Notes: a model not told the origin generated them from the letters alone. A stretch of DNA of 64,000 bases from Micromonospora carbonacea (GCF_014205165.1 NZ_JACHMZ010000001.1:4818501-4882500), one strand, 5' to 3'. Shown: positions 35,934 through 45,120, numbered from the stretch's first letter. Numbers and translations are program-made.

Positions 35934-36303
35934 ATCGGGGTCCGCCCGGCGCGTCCGCCGAGGCCGCAGCCCCCGCCGCACCGTGTCGCCGGCATGGGGC
36001 CTTCCCCACCTCGGGGACACCACCATGTCGCCGGCATGGCGGCGCGACGTCCCGACCCGGCCCCGGCCAGCCCCCGCTCTGACTGGACTCCGTCGCGCCC
36101 CGCCCGCGCGACCCCGGCACGAGGCGGCGCGCCCCCGCCCGGCCCCGACGCAGGCTCCGGCACACCGCGCAGATCATCCTAGGAGACTGGACAGGACTGC
36201 CCACCACACGGGGGACATGGCCGACAATGACGGGGAAATTGTCTTACTTCCGACTCTGGGGGGCCGAATCCGCCGGAGCGGTAACTGTTTGTGCACGAAC
36301 GGA

Positions 36304-36309
36304 TAGGTT
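36304..36309 (+). promoter_or_regulatory. -10 element of TetR gene, near-leaderless
   Basis: TAGGTT lies 12 bp before the GTG at 36321, with a weak upstream TAACTG 16 bp away. Transcription would begin within a few bases of the start codon. This supports the downstream start over the in-frame GTG at 36291. Confidence 0.4.
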
Positions 36310-36320
36310 ACGGTAGCGAC

Positions 36321-36992
36321 GTGACGAGACGTGCCGCCGAGATCCGCCTGGATGCCCTCTTGCGCACGGCCTGTGACGTGATCGCGGAACGGGGCTTGGC
36401 AAACACCCGCACGGCCGACGTGGCGCAGGCCGCGGGGGTCAGCCAGGCGCTGGTCTTCTACCACTTCGCCACCAAGGAGCGACTCCTCTCCCAGGCCTTC
36501 GCCTACGCGGTGGAGCAGGACCTCGCCCGGCTCGACGCCGTGGTCCGGTCCGCCGCCTCGCCCCTGGTCAAGCTCCGCCGGATGCTCAAGCTCTACGCGC
36601 CGACCGGCCGGCCGACCTCGTGGTCCATGTGGATCGACGGATGGTCGGAGTCGCTGCGCGTCCCGGAGCTGGAGAAGGTCTCCCGCCGGCTCGACCTGCG
36701 CTGGCGGGAGGATCTCGCCGCGGTGATCGCCGACGGGGTGCGCGAGGGGGTCTTCGAGTGCGCCGACCCGGCGGGGGCGGCGTGGCGGATCAACGCCATG
36801 ATGGACGGCCTCGCCGTGCAGTTCGCCGTGCACGAACGGGTGATCTCGCGCCGCCAGTTCGCCGAGTGGATCCGCCTGGCCGCCGCCCGCGAGCTCGGCC
36901 TGGAGCCGGCCCAACTCGACTGGTCCGCCCCGGCACAGGACCGCTCGCGCCGCGCCGCACAGCCCGAGCCACAGCCCGACGCGGTGAGCTGA
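36321..36992 (+). CDS. TetR-family regulator
   Basis: A 223-residue regulator. The HTH is ANTRTADVAQAAGVSQALVFYHFATKERLLSQAFAYAV (about 26-63). The C-terminal domain contains SWSMWIDGWSESLRVPELEKVSRRLDLRWREDLAAVI and ends with a BetI-like C-terminal pattern (RINAMMDGLAVQFAVHE). The proline-rich tail is unconserved. It converges on the AlkB gene 39 bp away, so it could control AlkB only from a distant operator; the inverted repeat upstream of alkB is a candidate. No palindrome was found at its own promoter. Confidence 0.85.
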   Translation: MTRRAAEIRLDALLRTACDVIAERGLANTRTADVAQAAGVSQALVFYHFATKERLLSQAFAYAVEQDLARLDAVVRSAASPLVKLRRMLKLYAPTGRPTSWSMWIDGWSESLRVPELEKVSRRLDLRWREDLAAVIADGVREGVFECADPAGAAWRINAMMDGLAVQFAVHERVISRRQFAEWIRLAAARELGLEPAQLDWSAPAQDRSRRAAQPEPQPDAVS

Positions 36993-37031
36993 CCCGCTTT
37001 CCCACGGCCCAGCCCCGCCGGCCCGGCCTCG

Positions 37032-38192
37032 TCAGCCGGCTAGCCGGCGCAGCCGGGCCCGCGCCGGCGGGTGGACGTTCGCCGCCTCCAGGTCGCCGCC
37101 GTAGTGGGCGAGCACCCGGTGGTCCATCATCCGCCGCCACACGGGCGGCACGAGGGCCGCCACGACCATCGTGGCGTACCCGGCGGGCAGTTGCGGCGAG
37201 CAGTCGAAGCTGCGCAGCGTCTGATAGCGGCGCAGGGGGTTGGCGTGGTGGTCGCTGTGCCGCTGGAGCTGGAACAGGAAGACGTTGGTGACCGTCCGGT
37301 CGCTGTTCCAGCTGTGCCGGGCGTCCACCTTCTCGTACCGGCCGGCGGGGGTGCGCCGCCGCGCCAGGCCGTAGTGCTCCAGGTAGTTGACCACCTCCAG
37401 CAGGGAGAAGCCGAACACGGCCTGGAGCAGCAGGAACGGCAGCACCCCCGGCCCGTACGCGGCGGCCAGGGCGGCGAACAGCGCCACCGTCATCGCCCAG
37501 GCGGTGAGGATCTCGTTGCGGTGCGTCCACGGGCTGCGGCCCCGGACGCGGAACCGGCCGGCCTCCAGCCGCCACGCCGAGCGCAGGCTGCCGGCCACGG
37601 TACGCGGCCAGAAGGCGTAGAAGCTCTCCCCGAGCCGGGAGCTGGCCGGGTCGGCCGGGGTGGCGACCCGGACGTGGTGGCCCCGGTTGTGCTCGACGTG
37701 GAAGTGCCCGTAACCGGTCGGGGCGAGGGCCACCTTCGACAGCCAGCGCTCCAGCTTCTCCCGCTTGTGCCCCAGCTCGTGTGCCGTGTTGATGGCGATG
37801 CCGTCGACCACGGCGAGGGTGGCGACCAGCCCGGCCGCGCCGAGCGGGCGCAGCCCGCCCGAGGCCCACACGGCGCAGCCGAGCGCCAGGCCGGCGTACT
37901 GGGCGGGCAGGTAGAGGTAGGTCAGCCAGCGGTAGTAGCCGTCGCGGGCCAGGCGCGGCACCGCCTCGTCCGGCGGGTTGCGCCGGTCGTCGCCGACGAG
38001 CAGGTCGACCACCGGGATCACCCCGAAGACCACCGCCGGGGCGAGCCACCACGCCCACGAGCCGGCGCCGCCCCGCCAGGCCAGCCAGGAGGCGAAGGGC
38101 AGCGCCGGCACCAGCAGGGCGAGCGGCCAGAGCGCCCGGCGCGGGTCGCGCCAGGCGGCGGGCGGGGCGGTCGCGGGCGCGTCAGCGGTCAT
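37032..38192 (-). CDS. alkB: Alkane 1-monooxygenase (AlkB family)
   Basis: A 386-residue integral membrane hydroxylase. The histidine boxes for the diiron site are all present: NTAHELGHKREK near 136, EHNRGHHVRVATP near 167, and LQRHSDHHANPLRRYQ near 305. The AlkB signature NYLEHYGL is near 270. Six hydrophobic segments lie in the first 230 residues. It hydroxylates terminal carbons of alkanes or fatty acyl chains and needs rubredoxin and rubredoxin reductase, which are not in this window. ATG at 38192 has GGAGA upstream. An inverted repeat at 38246-38270 may be its operator. Confidence 0.93.
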   Translation of the reverse strand: MTADAPATAPPAAWRDPRRALWPLALLVPALPFASWLAWRGGAGSWAWWLAPAVVFGVIPVVDLLVGDDRRNPPDEAVPRLARDGYYRWLTYLYLPAQYAGLALGCAVWASGGLRPLGAAGLVATLAVVDGIAINTAHELGHKREKLERWLSKVALAPTGYGHFHVEHNRGHHVRVATPADPASSRLGESFYAFWPRTVAGSLRSAWRLEAGRFRVRGRSPWTHRNEILTAWAMTVALFAALAAAYGPGVLPFLLLQAVFGFSLLEVVNYLEHYGLARRRTPAGRYEKVDARHSWNSDRTVTNVFLFQLQRHSDHHANPLRRYQTLRSFDCSPQLPAGYATMVVAALVPPVWRRMMDHRVLAHYGGDLEAANVHPPARARLRRLAG

Positions 38193-38245
38193 CGCCGGTC
38201 TCCGATCTCCCGGGTACGCCCTGACTGTGGCACGCGTCACGGCGT

Positions 38246-38270
38246 TTTACAAGAGACGGAGTTTTGTAAA
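38246..38270. promoter_or_regulatory. Inverted repeat upstream of alkB
   Basis: TTTACAA-N11-TTGTAAA is a perfect 7-bp-arm repeat, unusually AT-rich for its surroundings, 54 bp upstream of the alkB start and just after the stop of the upstream gene. It looks like a regulator-binding site. Confidence 0.6.
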
Positions 38271-38275
38271 GTCCA

Positions 38276-39133
38276 TCAGCGGCGGAGCAGCCCCCACCCC
38301 CGCTGCGGCGGGGCGGCCCGCTCGAAGTCCAGCCCCACAGCCGGCTCGCCCTCGTCGGCCGCCTTCGTGAGGTGCCGCAGCCGCAGCAGCAGCCCCACCC
38401 CGAGCGACAACAGCAGCGCGCCGAGCAGGAACGCCGCCTGCACCACCCCGAAGCCGCCCGACGACGACACCGGACGCCCGCCCGACGCGGCCGGCGGCAC
38501 CTCGGCCACCACCTCCTCGCTCGGCTCGACCTCCTCGTCCACCCCGGCCGGCTCCAGCGGCTCGTCCGTCGGGGCCGCCGACGGCCCGGCCGTCGGGGCC
38601 GCGGCGGTCGGGGTCGCCTCGACCTCCGTCCCGATCACCTCCCGGGTCGCCGCCTGCCGGGCCAGCAGCCGCGACTGCGCGTCGTACGCCTCGGCGGCCA
38701 GCGTCACCCGCCCCCGGGCGACGTCCTCGGCGAAGGCCACCCGGTAGCGGGCGGTCACCGTGCGGCCCGGGCAGAGCGTGCCCGGGTCGAGCTGCCGGTC
38801 GGTCAGCCGGGCCGTGCTGCCCTGGGTGCGGATCTCCAGGGGAAACAGCCCGGTCTCCTCGATCCGGTCCATCTTCACCTGGTCCAGCCGCATCCCCTGC
38901 ACGGTGAGCACCATCGACCAGCGGACCTTCACGCAGCCGCCGTCGCGGCGCGACACCACCGCCGAGACCGTCTGCACCCCGTCGCCCGCCGTGAACTCCG
39001 TCGGCAGGCCACTCAACTCGGTGGCGAACCCGGCCGCCGCCGCCCGAGCCGGCGCGGCGACGCCGACCCCCGCTCCGGACAGGCAGGCCAGCACCACCCC
39101 GACCCTTAGCGCGTACCGCACCACCGTCACCAC
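38276..39133 (-). CDS. Exported, C-terminally membrane-anchored protein
   Basis: About 285 residues. An N-terminal signal peptide (VVLACLSGAGVGVAAPARAAAA) precedes an extracellular beta-rich domain (about 30-170; FTAGDGVQTVSAVVSRRDGGCVKVRWSMVL). A Pro/Thr/Glu linker follows (about 175-225), then one membrane span (FGVVQAAFLLGALLLSLGVGLLL) and a short cytoplasmic tail. The family is not recognised. It is probably displayed on the cell surface. The two domain cysteines (GGCVKV and GTLCPGR) may form a disulfide. GTG at 39133 is chosen because GGGAGG lies upstream; in-frame GTGs just downstream are alternatives. It ends 83 bp before the alkB start. Confidence 0.6.
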   Translation of the reverse strand: MVTVVRYALRVGVVLACLSGAGVGVAAPARAAAAGFATELSGLPTEFTAGDGVQTVSAVVSRRDGGCVKVRWSMVLTVQGMRLDQVKMDRIEETGLFPLEIRTQGSTARLTDRQLDPGTLCPGRTVTARYRVAFAEDVARGRVTLAAEAYDAQSRLLARQAATREVIGTEVEATPTAAAPTAGPSAAPTDEPLEPAGVDEEVEPSEEVVAEVPPAASGGRPVSSSGGFGVVQAAFLLGALLLSLGVGLLLRLRHLTKAADEGEPAVGLDFERAAPPQRGWGLLRR

Positions 39134-39313
39134 CGCCCTCGCCTCCCGTCGGATCCATCCATCCGGCAACGCTATGGGCGAACCGGACAACCGGGTAGAC
39201 GGGCGTGTTCGCACGGACCGCCAACCCTGGGGGGTCATCTCACCGACAGTGGTGAACCGGTGACCGCCCACCCGCGACACGCCCGGGATCGCGGGACAGG
39301 GACAATCGGTGGC

Positions 39314-39982
39314 GTGTCCGATCTCTCCGCGGCCTTCGTGAGGCTGCACGCGCGGCTCGCCCCGGTGGCCTTCGTCCCCGAGGTCCGGCTGCACCAGGCC
39401 GACGAGCCGATCGGGCTGTGGGAGCTCACCGAGGGCGAGTTCCGCAGCTCCCAGCCGCCGCCGTTCTGGGCGTTCGCCTGGGCCGGCGGGCAGGCGCTCG
39501 CCCGGTACGTCACCGACCACCCCGAGGTCGTCGCCGGCCGCCGGGTGCTCGACCTCGCCTCCGGCTCCGGCCTGGTCGCCGTCGCCGCCGCCCGCGCGGG
39601 CGCTGCGGCCGTGCGGGCCGCCGAGATCGACGAGCGGGCCGTGGCCGCCGTCGCGCTCAACGCCGAGGCCAACGGGGTACGCGTCGACGCCGCGCTCGGC
39701 GACGTCCTCGACGGCGACGCCGGCGACGCCGAGGTGGTGCTCGCCGGGGACGTCTTCTACAGCGAGGCGATGGCCCGGCGGATGCTGCGCTTCCTGCTGC
39801 GGGCCGCCCGCTCCGGCGCGCGGGTGCTGGTCGGCGACCCGGGCCGGGCGTTCCTGCCCCGCGAGCGGTTCCGCGAGCTGGCCGCCTACGACGTGCCGGT
39901 GCCCGAGGCCCTGGAGAGCGTCCGGGTGAAGCACACCACCGTGTGGGAACTGGACCCCGCGCCGCCCGGGGCCGCCCGCTAG
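39314..39982 (+). CDS. Class I SAM-dependent methyltransferase (ETFB-lysine/NNMT-like fold)
   Basis: A 222-residue methyltransferase. It contains PPPFWAFAWAGGQALARYV near 48, the SAM site VLDLASGSGLVAVAAARAGA near 76, AAEIDERAVAAVALNAEANG near 98, and VVLAGDVFYSEAM near 132. The WAFAWAGG and GDVFY patterns are seen in the electron-transfer flavoprotein beta-subunit lysine methyltransferase group; the substrate is not established. GTG at 39314 starts the conserved VSDLSAAFVRLHARL; an earlier GTG at 39260 has no better ribosome site. It is 9 bp upstream of a P450 gene and probably co-transcribed. Confidence 0.82.
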   Translation: MSDLSAAFVRLHARLAPVAFVPEVRLHQADEPIGLWELTEGEFRSSQPPPFWAFAWAGGQALARYVTDHPEVVAGRRVLDLASGSGLVAVAAARAGAAAVRAAEIDERAVAAVALNAEANGVRVDAALGDVLDGDAGDAEVVLAGDVFYSEAMARRMLRFLLRAARSGARVLVGDPGRAFLPRERFRELAAYDVPVPEALESVRVKHTTVWELDPAPPGAAR

Positions 39983-39991
39983 GTTGACCCG

Positions 39992-41152
39992 GTGCTGTTC
40001 CGGGGTTGGGGCGATGCCGTCGACGGGCCGTGGCCCGACATCGCGACCGTGACCGACCACGTGGGCGCGGCGCACCTGGTGGTGACCCGGCACGCGCTGG
40101 TGCGGCGGGTGCTCGCCGACCCGGTGACCTTCCGGCCCGACAACGCCCTCGACGCGGTCACCCCGATCCCGGTGGCCGCCCTGCGGGTGCTCGCCGGGCA
40201 CCGGTTCCGGCTGCCGCCGACCCTGGCCAACAACGGCGGGGCCAGCCACCCGCAGATCCGGGGCATCGTCGCCGACGCCCTGCACCCGGGCCGGGTCGCC
40301 GCCCAGCGGCCCTGGCTCACCGACCTCGTCCGCGACCGGGTCGCCCGGCTGCGGGCGGAGCTGGACGCGGGCGTACCCGTCGATCTGTACGCTGGCCTGG
40401 CCGCGGACCTGCCGCTGCTCGTGCTGGCCCGGCTCGTCGAGCTGCCCGACGCGCCGGTCGGCGCGGTGAAGGAGTTCGCCCGCGCGGCCCTGGAGCTGTT
40501 CTGGGCCCCGCTCGACGCCGACCGGCAGGCCGCCCTCGCCGCCGAGGTGGGCCGGTTCCACCGGGTGCTGCGGGCGTTCGCCGCCACCGGCGGCGGGCTC
40601 GCGGCCCGGCTGCGCGCCGCCGGCCACTCCCACGACGTGGTCGTGGGCGCGCTGTTCTTCCTGCTCGTCGCCGGCCAGGAGACCACCTCGCAGTTCCTCA
40701 CCCTGCTGCTGCACCGGCTCACCGCCGAGCCGGCCGTACGCGCCGGGCTGCGCGCCGGCACCGTCGACGTCGCCGACGTGGTCGAGGAGGGGCTGCGGCT
40801 GGAACCGCCGATCGTCACCTGGCGGCGCGTCGCCGCCGTCGACACCACGCTCGGCGGCAGGCCCGTGGCGGCGGGCGCCAGCGTCGTGCTGTGGCTGGCT
40901 CGCGCCGGCCGCGACCCGCAGGTCGTGGCCGCCCCCGACGAGTTCCGCCCCGGGCAGCCCGGCTCGCGCCGGCACCTCGCGTTCGGGGCGGGCGCGCACC
41001 GCTGCGTCGGCGCGCAGCTCGCCCGGCTGGAGGCCGCCGTGGTCGTCGCCGAGGCCGCGCCGCTGCTCGACGGCGTACGCGTGCTCCGGCCGCCGTGGTG
41101 CCCGGACAACCTCACCTTCCGGATGCCCGACGCCTTCGTGGTCGCCCGGTAA
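39992..41152 (+). CDS. Cytochrome P450
   Basis: A 386-residue bacterial class I P450. The I-helix is LVAGQETTSQF near 227. The ExxR motif lies in VVEEGLRLEPP near 265. The haem-binding loop is HLAFGAGAHRCVGAQLARLE near 328-347, with the Cys ligand. No membrane anchor is present, so it is soluble and needs ferredoxin and reductase. Substrate is unknown. It forms a pair with the upstream methyltransferase, and its 3' end converges on bioD. A BioI-like role in making pimeloyl precursors is conceivable only from position. Its stop codon TAA is the first triplet of dispersed repeat copy C. Confidence 0.93.
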   Translation: MLFRGWGDAVDGPWPDIATVTDHVGAAHLVVTRHALVRRVLADPVTFRPDNALDAVTPIPVAALRVLAGHRFRLPPTLANNGGASHPQIRGIVADALHPGRVAAQRPWLTDLVRDRVARLRAELDAGVPVDLYAGLAADLPLLVLARLVELPDAPVGAVKEFARAALELFWAPLDADRQAALAAEVGRFHRVLRAFAATGGGLAARLRAAGHSHDVVVGALFFLLVAGQETTSQFLTLLLHRLTAEPAVRAGLRAGTVDVADVVEEGLRLEPPIVTWRRVAAVDTTLGGRPVAAGASVVLWLARAGRDPQVVAAPDEFRPGQPGSRRHLAFGAGAHRCVGAQLARLEAAVVVAEAAPLLDGVRVLRPPWCPDNLTFRMPDAFVVAR

Positions 41153-41231
41153 GGAAGGGCCCCTTGTTAACGCATACGGTATAGAAGGGTCCCCTTCTCT
41201 ACCCCAGGCGTTAAGAGGGGGCCCTTCCTTG
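41150..41231. repeat. TAAGGAAGGGCCCC-family dispersed repeat, copy C
   Basis: TAAGGAAGGGCCCCTTGTTA, then ACGCATACGGTATAGAAGGG, then a second arm ending GAGGGGGCCCTTCCTT. It lies between convergent P450 and bioD genes. Its first TAA is the P450 stop codon. Confidence 0.87.
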
Positions 41232-41242
41232 CTCGCGGGCGG

Positions 41243-41971
41243 TCAGCCGGCGTCCTCGGCCCAGGATCGCCAGTCGTCGAGCACCCCGTAGAGGGCGGGG
41301 GTGAGCCAGCCCGACGCGGACCGGCGGAACACCCCCGGGTCCATCGCCCCGGCGCCCGCCGGCAGCGCGCCGATCAGGTGCGGCACCAGCTCGGTCAGGT
41401 TGGCCCAGTGCACCAGCTCCGGCTCCGCCGGCCACGCGCCGATCACCACGCCGGCCGGCACGGCGCGCCGGTCGAGGGCCTCCAGGGTGAGCGCGGTGTG
41501 GTTGAGGGTGCCCAGGCCGGCACGGGCCACCACCACGGCGGGCGCGCCGAGCGACACCGCCAGGTCGGCCAGCGTCCACGCCTCGCCGGAGGGGCGCAGC
41601 CCCATCGGCACGAGCAGCCCGCCGGCCCCCTCGACCAGCACGAGGTCGTGCTTGTCGGCCTCCTCGCGGATCGCGTCGACGGCGGCGTACAGCTCCAGCG
41701 GCTCCAGCTGGGCCACCCGGGCCGCCGCCAGCGGGGCCAGCGGGTCGGGATAGCTGGCCAGGGTGCGGCCGGTGAGCGGGGCGGCCAGCCGGGTCACCGT
41801 GTCGACGTCGCCCGGGTCGCCGGTGGCCGTGCCGGTCTGGCCGGGCTTGACCACGGCGACCCGCAACCCGGCCGCCTGGGCGGCGGCGGTCACCGCCGCG
41901 GTCACCACCGTCTTGCCGACCCCCGTGTCGGTGCCGGTGATCAGCACCGGCCCGGTCCACGCCGCGCCCAC
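41243..41971 (-). CDS. bioD: Dethiobiotin synthetase
   Basis: A 242-residue ATP-dependent carboxylase-type synthetase that closes the ureido ring of dethiobiotin from 7,8-diaminopelargonate, CO2 and ATP. The P-loop is [18 protein letters not shown] near 11-28. VVKPGQTG (about 40), [12 protein letters not shown] (about 110) and [21 protein letters not shown] (about 140) follow. GTG at 41971 is chosen for the strong GGAGGTGA upstream; an earlier GTG at 42013 overlaps the bioF stop (GTGA). It follows bioF closely on the same strand. BioA, the preceding enzyme, is not encoded in this window. Confidence 0.95.
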   Translation of the reverse strand: MGAAWTGPVLITGTDTGVGKTVVTAAVTAAAQAAGLRVAVVKPGQTGTATGDPGDVDTVTRLAAPLTGRTLASYPDPLAPLAAARVAQLEPLELYAAVDAIREEADKHDLVLVEGAGGLLVPMGLRPSGEAWTLADLAVSLGAPAVVVARAGLGTLNHTALTLEALDRRAVPAGVVIGAWPAEPELVHWANLTELVPHLIGALPAGAGAMDPGVFRRSASGWLTPALYGVLDDWRSWAEDAG

Positions 41972-42009
41972 GGCGTCACCTCCGCCCGTCCACCCGTGCG
42001 CGCCGCCGG

Positions 42010-43152
42010 TCACGGCGCGCATTCCACGATCACGTCGAGGGCCCGCTCGAAGTCCGCCCGGCCGACCCCGGCGTTGACGGTCAGCCGCAGCCGGGACCGG
42101 CTGTCCGGCGTCGACGGCGGGCGGAAGCAGCCCACGGCCACCCCCCGGTCGGCGCAGTCGGCGGCCCAGGCCGTGGCCGCCTCGGGGCCCGGCGCGGTCA
42201 CCGAGACCACCGCGGCGTCCGGCGCGGAGACCTCAAGCCCGGCGGCGCGCAGCCGGCGGACGGCCAGCGCGGTCCGCCCGGCCAGCTCGGCGCGCAGGTC
42301 GTCGCCGACGCGGGCCAGGTCGAGCGCGGCGCGCACCCCGGCGGCGACGGCGGGCGGCAGGGCGGTGTCGAAGATGAAGGTCCGGCCTGTCTCGACCAGG
42401 TGCCGGACGAACTCGGCCGGGCCGGCGACCACACCCCCCGCGCCCCCGAGCGCCTTGGAGAGGGTGGCGGTGACCACCACGTCCGGCTCGCCGGCCAGCC
42501 CCGCGGCGGCCACCCCGCCCGCGCCGGCGGGCCCCAGCACGCCGAGCGCGTGCGCGTCGTCGACGAGCAGCAGCGCGCCGTGCCGGCGGGCCACGGCGTG
42601 CAGCTCGGCCAGCGGCGCGAGGTCGCCGTCGACGGAGAAGACCGACTCGGTGACCACCACCGCCGGCCGGCCCGGCGCGGCGGCCAGCGCGGCGGCGACC
42701 GCCGCCGGGTCGGCGTGCGGGGTCACCACGGTCTCCGCGCCGGAGATGCGGCAGCCGTCGATCAGCGAGGCGTGGTTGTGGGCGTCGGAGACGAGCAGGG
42801 TACGCGGCCGCGTCAGCGCCCGGACCGCGCCGAGGTTGGCCAGGTAGCCGGAGGAGAAGACGAGGCTGCCGTCGACGCCGAGCCAGTCGGCGAGGGCCGC
42901 CTCGAGCCCGTGGTGGGCGTCGGTGGAGCCGCGCACCAGCCGGGAACCGGTCGCGCCCAGCCCGTACGCCGAGAGGGCCCGCCCGGCCGCGGCCGTGACC
43001 TCGGGGTGGGCGGCCAGGCCGAGGTAGTCGTTGCCGGCCAGGTCGACCACGGCGTCGCCCGCGGCGCGGGGGCGCAGCCGGCGGGTCAGCCCCGCCTTCG
43101 CCCGCAGCTCGGCGCGGCGGTGCAGCGCCGCCAGCCAGTCCGCCACCGCCAC
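42010..43152 (-). CDS. bioF: 8-amino-7-oxononanoate synthase
   Basis: A 380-residue PLP enzyme that condenses pimeloyl-ACP (or CoA) with L-alanine in the first committed step of biotin ring assembly. Motifs are [15 protein letters not shown] near 38, [21 protein letters not shown] near 63, [13 protein letters not shown] near 194, and the PLP lysine in [14 protein letters not shown] near 226. The GTG start has a purine-rich GGGGAGGGGAG upstream; a second GTG two codons later is possible. It is divergent from bioB with 186 bp between. Confidence 0.95.
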   Translation of the reverse strand: MAVADWLAALHRRAELRAKAGLTRRLRPRAAGDAVVDLAGNDYLGLAAHPEVTAAAGRALSAYGLGATGSRLVRGSTDAHHGLEAALADWLGVDGSLVFSSGYLANLGAVRALTRPRTLLVSDAHNHASLIDGCRISGAETVVTPHADPAAVAAALAAAPGRPAVVVTESVFSVDGDLAPLAELHAVARRHGALLLVDDAHALGVLGPAGAGGVAAAGLAGEPDVVVTATLSKALGGAGGVVAGPAEFVRHLVETGRTFIFDTALPPAVAAGVRAALDLARVGDDLRAELAGRTALAVRRLRAAGLEVSAPDAAVVSVTAPGPEAATAWAADCADRGVAVGCFRPPSTPDSRSRLRLTVNAGVGRADFERALDVIVECAP

Positions 43153-43325
43153 GCTCCCCTCCCCCTCCGTCTCCGCCGGGCGAAGTTACCACCAGTCGGC
43201 CGCGCCGCGGCGTGGCGCGGGCCGGCGCGCGACGCCGCCGCCGGTCGGACGCGGGGGTCGGGCCGCACCCGGGCGCGGGTGGCCCGGCCGCGCGCTCGGG
43301 CGTTTCTTCGTCGCCGGGCGCCTTG

Positions 43326-43331
43326 TAGGGT
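43326..43331 (+). promoter_or_regulatory. bioB -10 element, probable leaderless start
   Basis: TAGGGT ends 7 bp before the bioB ATG, so the transcript should start at or next to the A of ATG. No ribosome site precedes the ATG, consistent with a leaderless mRNA. A clear -35 is not visible. Confidence 0.5.
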
Positions 43332-43338
43332 ACGAGCC

Positions 43339-44334
43339 ATGCCAGAGATCCTCGACCAGGCCCGCAAGCAGGTGCTGGAGAACGGCGTCGGCCTCGACCA
43401 GGCCGGAGTTCTCGCGGTGCTGAACCTGCCCGACGAGCACCTCCCGGCCGCCCTCCAGCTGGCCCACGAGGTGCGGATGCGCTGGTGCGGGCCGGAGGTC
43501 GAGGTCGAGGGCATCGTGTCGCTGAAGACCGGCGGCTGCCCGGAGGACTGCCACTTCTGCTCGCAGTCCGGGCTGTTCGCCTCGCCGGTCCGCTCGGTCT
43601 GGCTGGACATCCCCTCCCTGGTGGAGGCGGCCAAGCAGACGGCGGCGACCGGGGCGACCGAGTTCTGCATCGTGGCCGCCGTGCGCGGCCCCGACGCCCG
43701 GCTGATGACGCAGATGCGCGAGGGCGTCGCCGCGATCCGGGCCGAGGTCGACATCCAGGTCGCCGCGTCGCTCGGCATGCTCAGCCAGGAGCAGGTCGAC
43801 GAGCTGGTCGACATGGGCGTGCACCGCTACAACCACAATCTGGAGACCTGCCGCTCCTACTTCCCCAACGTGGTCACCACGCACTCGTGGGAGGAGCGCT
43901 GGGAGACGCTGCGGATGGTCCGCGAGTCCGGCATGGAGGTCTGCTGCGGCGGCATCCTCGGCCTCGGCGAGACCGTGGAGCAGCGGGCCGAGTTCGCCGC
44001 GCAACTGGCCGAGCTGGACCCGCACGAGGTGCCGCTGAACTTCCTCAACCCCCGGCCGGGCACCCCGCTGGGCGACCGCCCGGTGGTCGAGGGCAAGGAC
44101 GCGCTGCGGGCCATCGCCGCGTTCCGGCTGGCCATGCCGCGCACCATCCTCCGGTACGCCGGCGGCCGGGAGATCACCCTCGGCGACCTGGGCACCCGCG
44201 ACGGCCTGCTCGGCGGCATCAACGCGGTCATCGTCGGCAACTACCTCACCACGCTGGGCCGGCCGGCGACGGCCGACCTGGAGCTGCTGGAAGACCTGAA
44301 GATGCCGGTGAAGGCGCTCTCGGCGACCCTGTGA
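43339..44334 (+). CDS. bioB: Biotin synthase
   Basis: A 331-residue radical-SAM enzyme that inserts sulfur into dethiobiotin. The SAM cluster motif CPEDCHFC is near residues 67-74. [35 protein letters not shown] and [16 protein letters not shown] follow, and an Arg ([11 protein letters not shown] near 275) serves the second cluster. Length is normal. Four bases after its stop is a gene for a BsaP-type accessory protein, the actinobacterial arrangement for oxygen-tolerant biotin synthase (knowledge). Translation probably starts on a leaderless mRNA. Confidence 0.97.
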   Translation: MPEILDQARKQVLENGVGLDQAGVLAVLNLPDEHLPAALQLAHEVRMRWCGPEVEVEGIVSLKTGGCPEDCHFCSQSGLFASPVRSVWLDIPSLVEAAKQTAATGATEFCIVAAVRGPDARLMTQMREGVAAIRAEVDIQVAASLGMLSQEQVDELVDMGVHRYNHNLETCRSYFPNVVTTHSWEERWETLRMVRESGMEVCCGGILGLGETVEQRAEFAAQLAELDPHEVPLNFLNPRPGTPLGDRPVVEGKDALRAIAAFRLAMPRTILRYAGGREITLGDLGTRDGLLGGINAVIVGNYLTTLGRPATADLELLEDLKMPVKALSATL

Positions 44335-44341
44335 GGCAGCG

Positions 44342-44557
44342 GTGACCGGATTCATCCCCACCACGGCGCCGTCCGCCGCGCGCTGGTGTGACAGGTGCGG
44401 CAAGTCGGTCGCGGCCGGCGCGCACCCGGCGTGCGAGGCGGCCCGCGCATGGGAGCCGCCACGCTGGTGCGCGTCCTGCCGGCGGCGGATGAAGGTGCAG
44501 GTCGTGCCGGTCGGCTGGTCGGCGGTCTGCGTCGAGCACGGCGAGCGGCGGGGCTGA
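44342..44557 (+). CDS. bsaP: Biotin synthase auxiliary protein (BsaP-like)
   Basis: A 71-residue cysteine-rich protein with CDRCGK near 16, HPAC near 28, [26 protein letters not shown] near 38-63, and a final EHG. This matches the small protein that follows bioB in mycobacteria, which is reported to be needed for biotin synthase activity and to help maintain its iron-sulfur cluster (recalled). The GTG start is 7 bp after the bioB stop, so the two are coupled. The six cysteines could hold a cluster or metal. Confidence 0.85.
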   Translation: MTGFIPTTAPSAARWCDRCGKSVAAGAHPACEAARAWEPPRWCASCRRRMKVQVVPVGWSAVCVEHGERRG

Positions 44558-44560
44558 GGC

Positions 44561-45067
44561 GTGCTGCGCGGGCAAGCGGTGACACTGCGACCGGTGACCG
44601 ACGACGACGTGCCCGCCCTGGCCGCGATCCGGGCCACCCCCGAGGTACGCCGGTGGTGGCGGGGCGGCGACGACCTGGCCGAGTCGATGCGGGCCGATCT
44701 GGCCGACGACGCGCTGACGATCTATGCCGTCGAGCACGACGGGCGGCTGGTCGGAGCGATCCAGTGGTACGCCGAGACCGACCCGGACTACCGCCACGCC
44801 AGCCTGGACGTCTTCCTCGACCCGGCGGTACGCGGCGTCGGGCTGGGCGGGGACGCGATCCGCACGCTGGCCCGGCACCTGATCGACGAGTACGGCCATC
44901 ACCGGTTCACCATCGACCCGGCGGCGGCGAACACGGCGGCCATCCGGGCGTACGCGAAGGTGGGGTTCCGTCCGGTGGGCATCATGCGCCGCTACGAGCG
45001 TGGCGCGGACGGGAGCTGGCACGACGCGCTGCTGATGGACCTGCTCGCGGAGGACCTGTCCGGCTGA
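44561..45067 (+). CDS. GNAT-family N-acetyltransferase, AAC(6')-like
   Basis: A 168-residue acetyltransferase. VTLRPVTDDDVPALAAI opens the GNAT fold, SLDVFLDPAVRGVGLGGDAIRTLARHLI (about 85-112) is the acetyl-CoA site, and TIDPAAANTAAIRAYAKVGFRPVGIMRRYE follows. The whole resembles aminoglycoside 6'-acetyltransferase-like proteins, but sequence alone does not show drug acetylation. GTG at 44561 lies 4 bp after the bsaP stop, so it is the third gene of the bioB operon. Confidence 0.88.
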   Translation: MLRGQAVTLRPVTDDDVPALAAIRATPEVRRWWRGGDDLAESMRADLADDALTIYAVEHDGRLVGAIQWYAETDPDYRHASLDVFLDPAVRGVGLGGDAIRTLARHLIDEYGHHRFTIDPAAANTAAIRAYAKVGFRPVGIMRRYERGADGSWHDALLMDLLAEDLSG

Positions 45068-45120
45068 GTCAGCCGGCCCCCAGCAGGTTGTTGCCGGGCT
45101 CGGGCAGGGTCCGCCGACAG

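Noticed and set aside
35991..36039. Two copies of GTCGCCGGCATGG as a regulatory direct repeat
   Set aside because: The copies are short, GC-rich and not placed near a promoter with the right spacing. Chance occurrence is likely.
44561..45067. Aminoglycoside 6'-acetyltransferase resistance gene
   Set aside because: Similarity to the AAC(6') fold is seen, but nothing in the sequence proves drug acetylation, so only a GNAT call is made.
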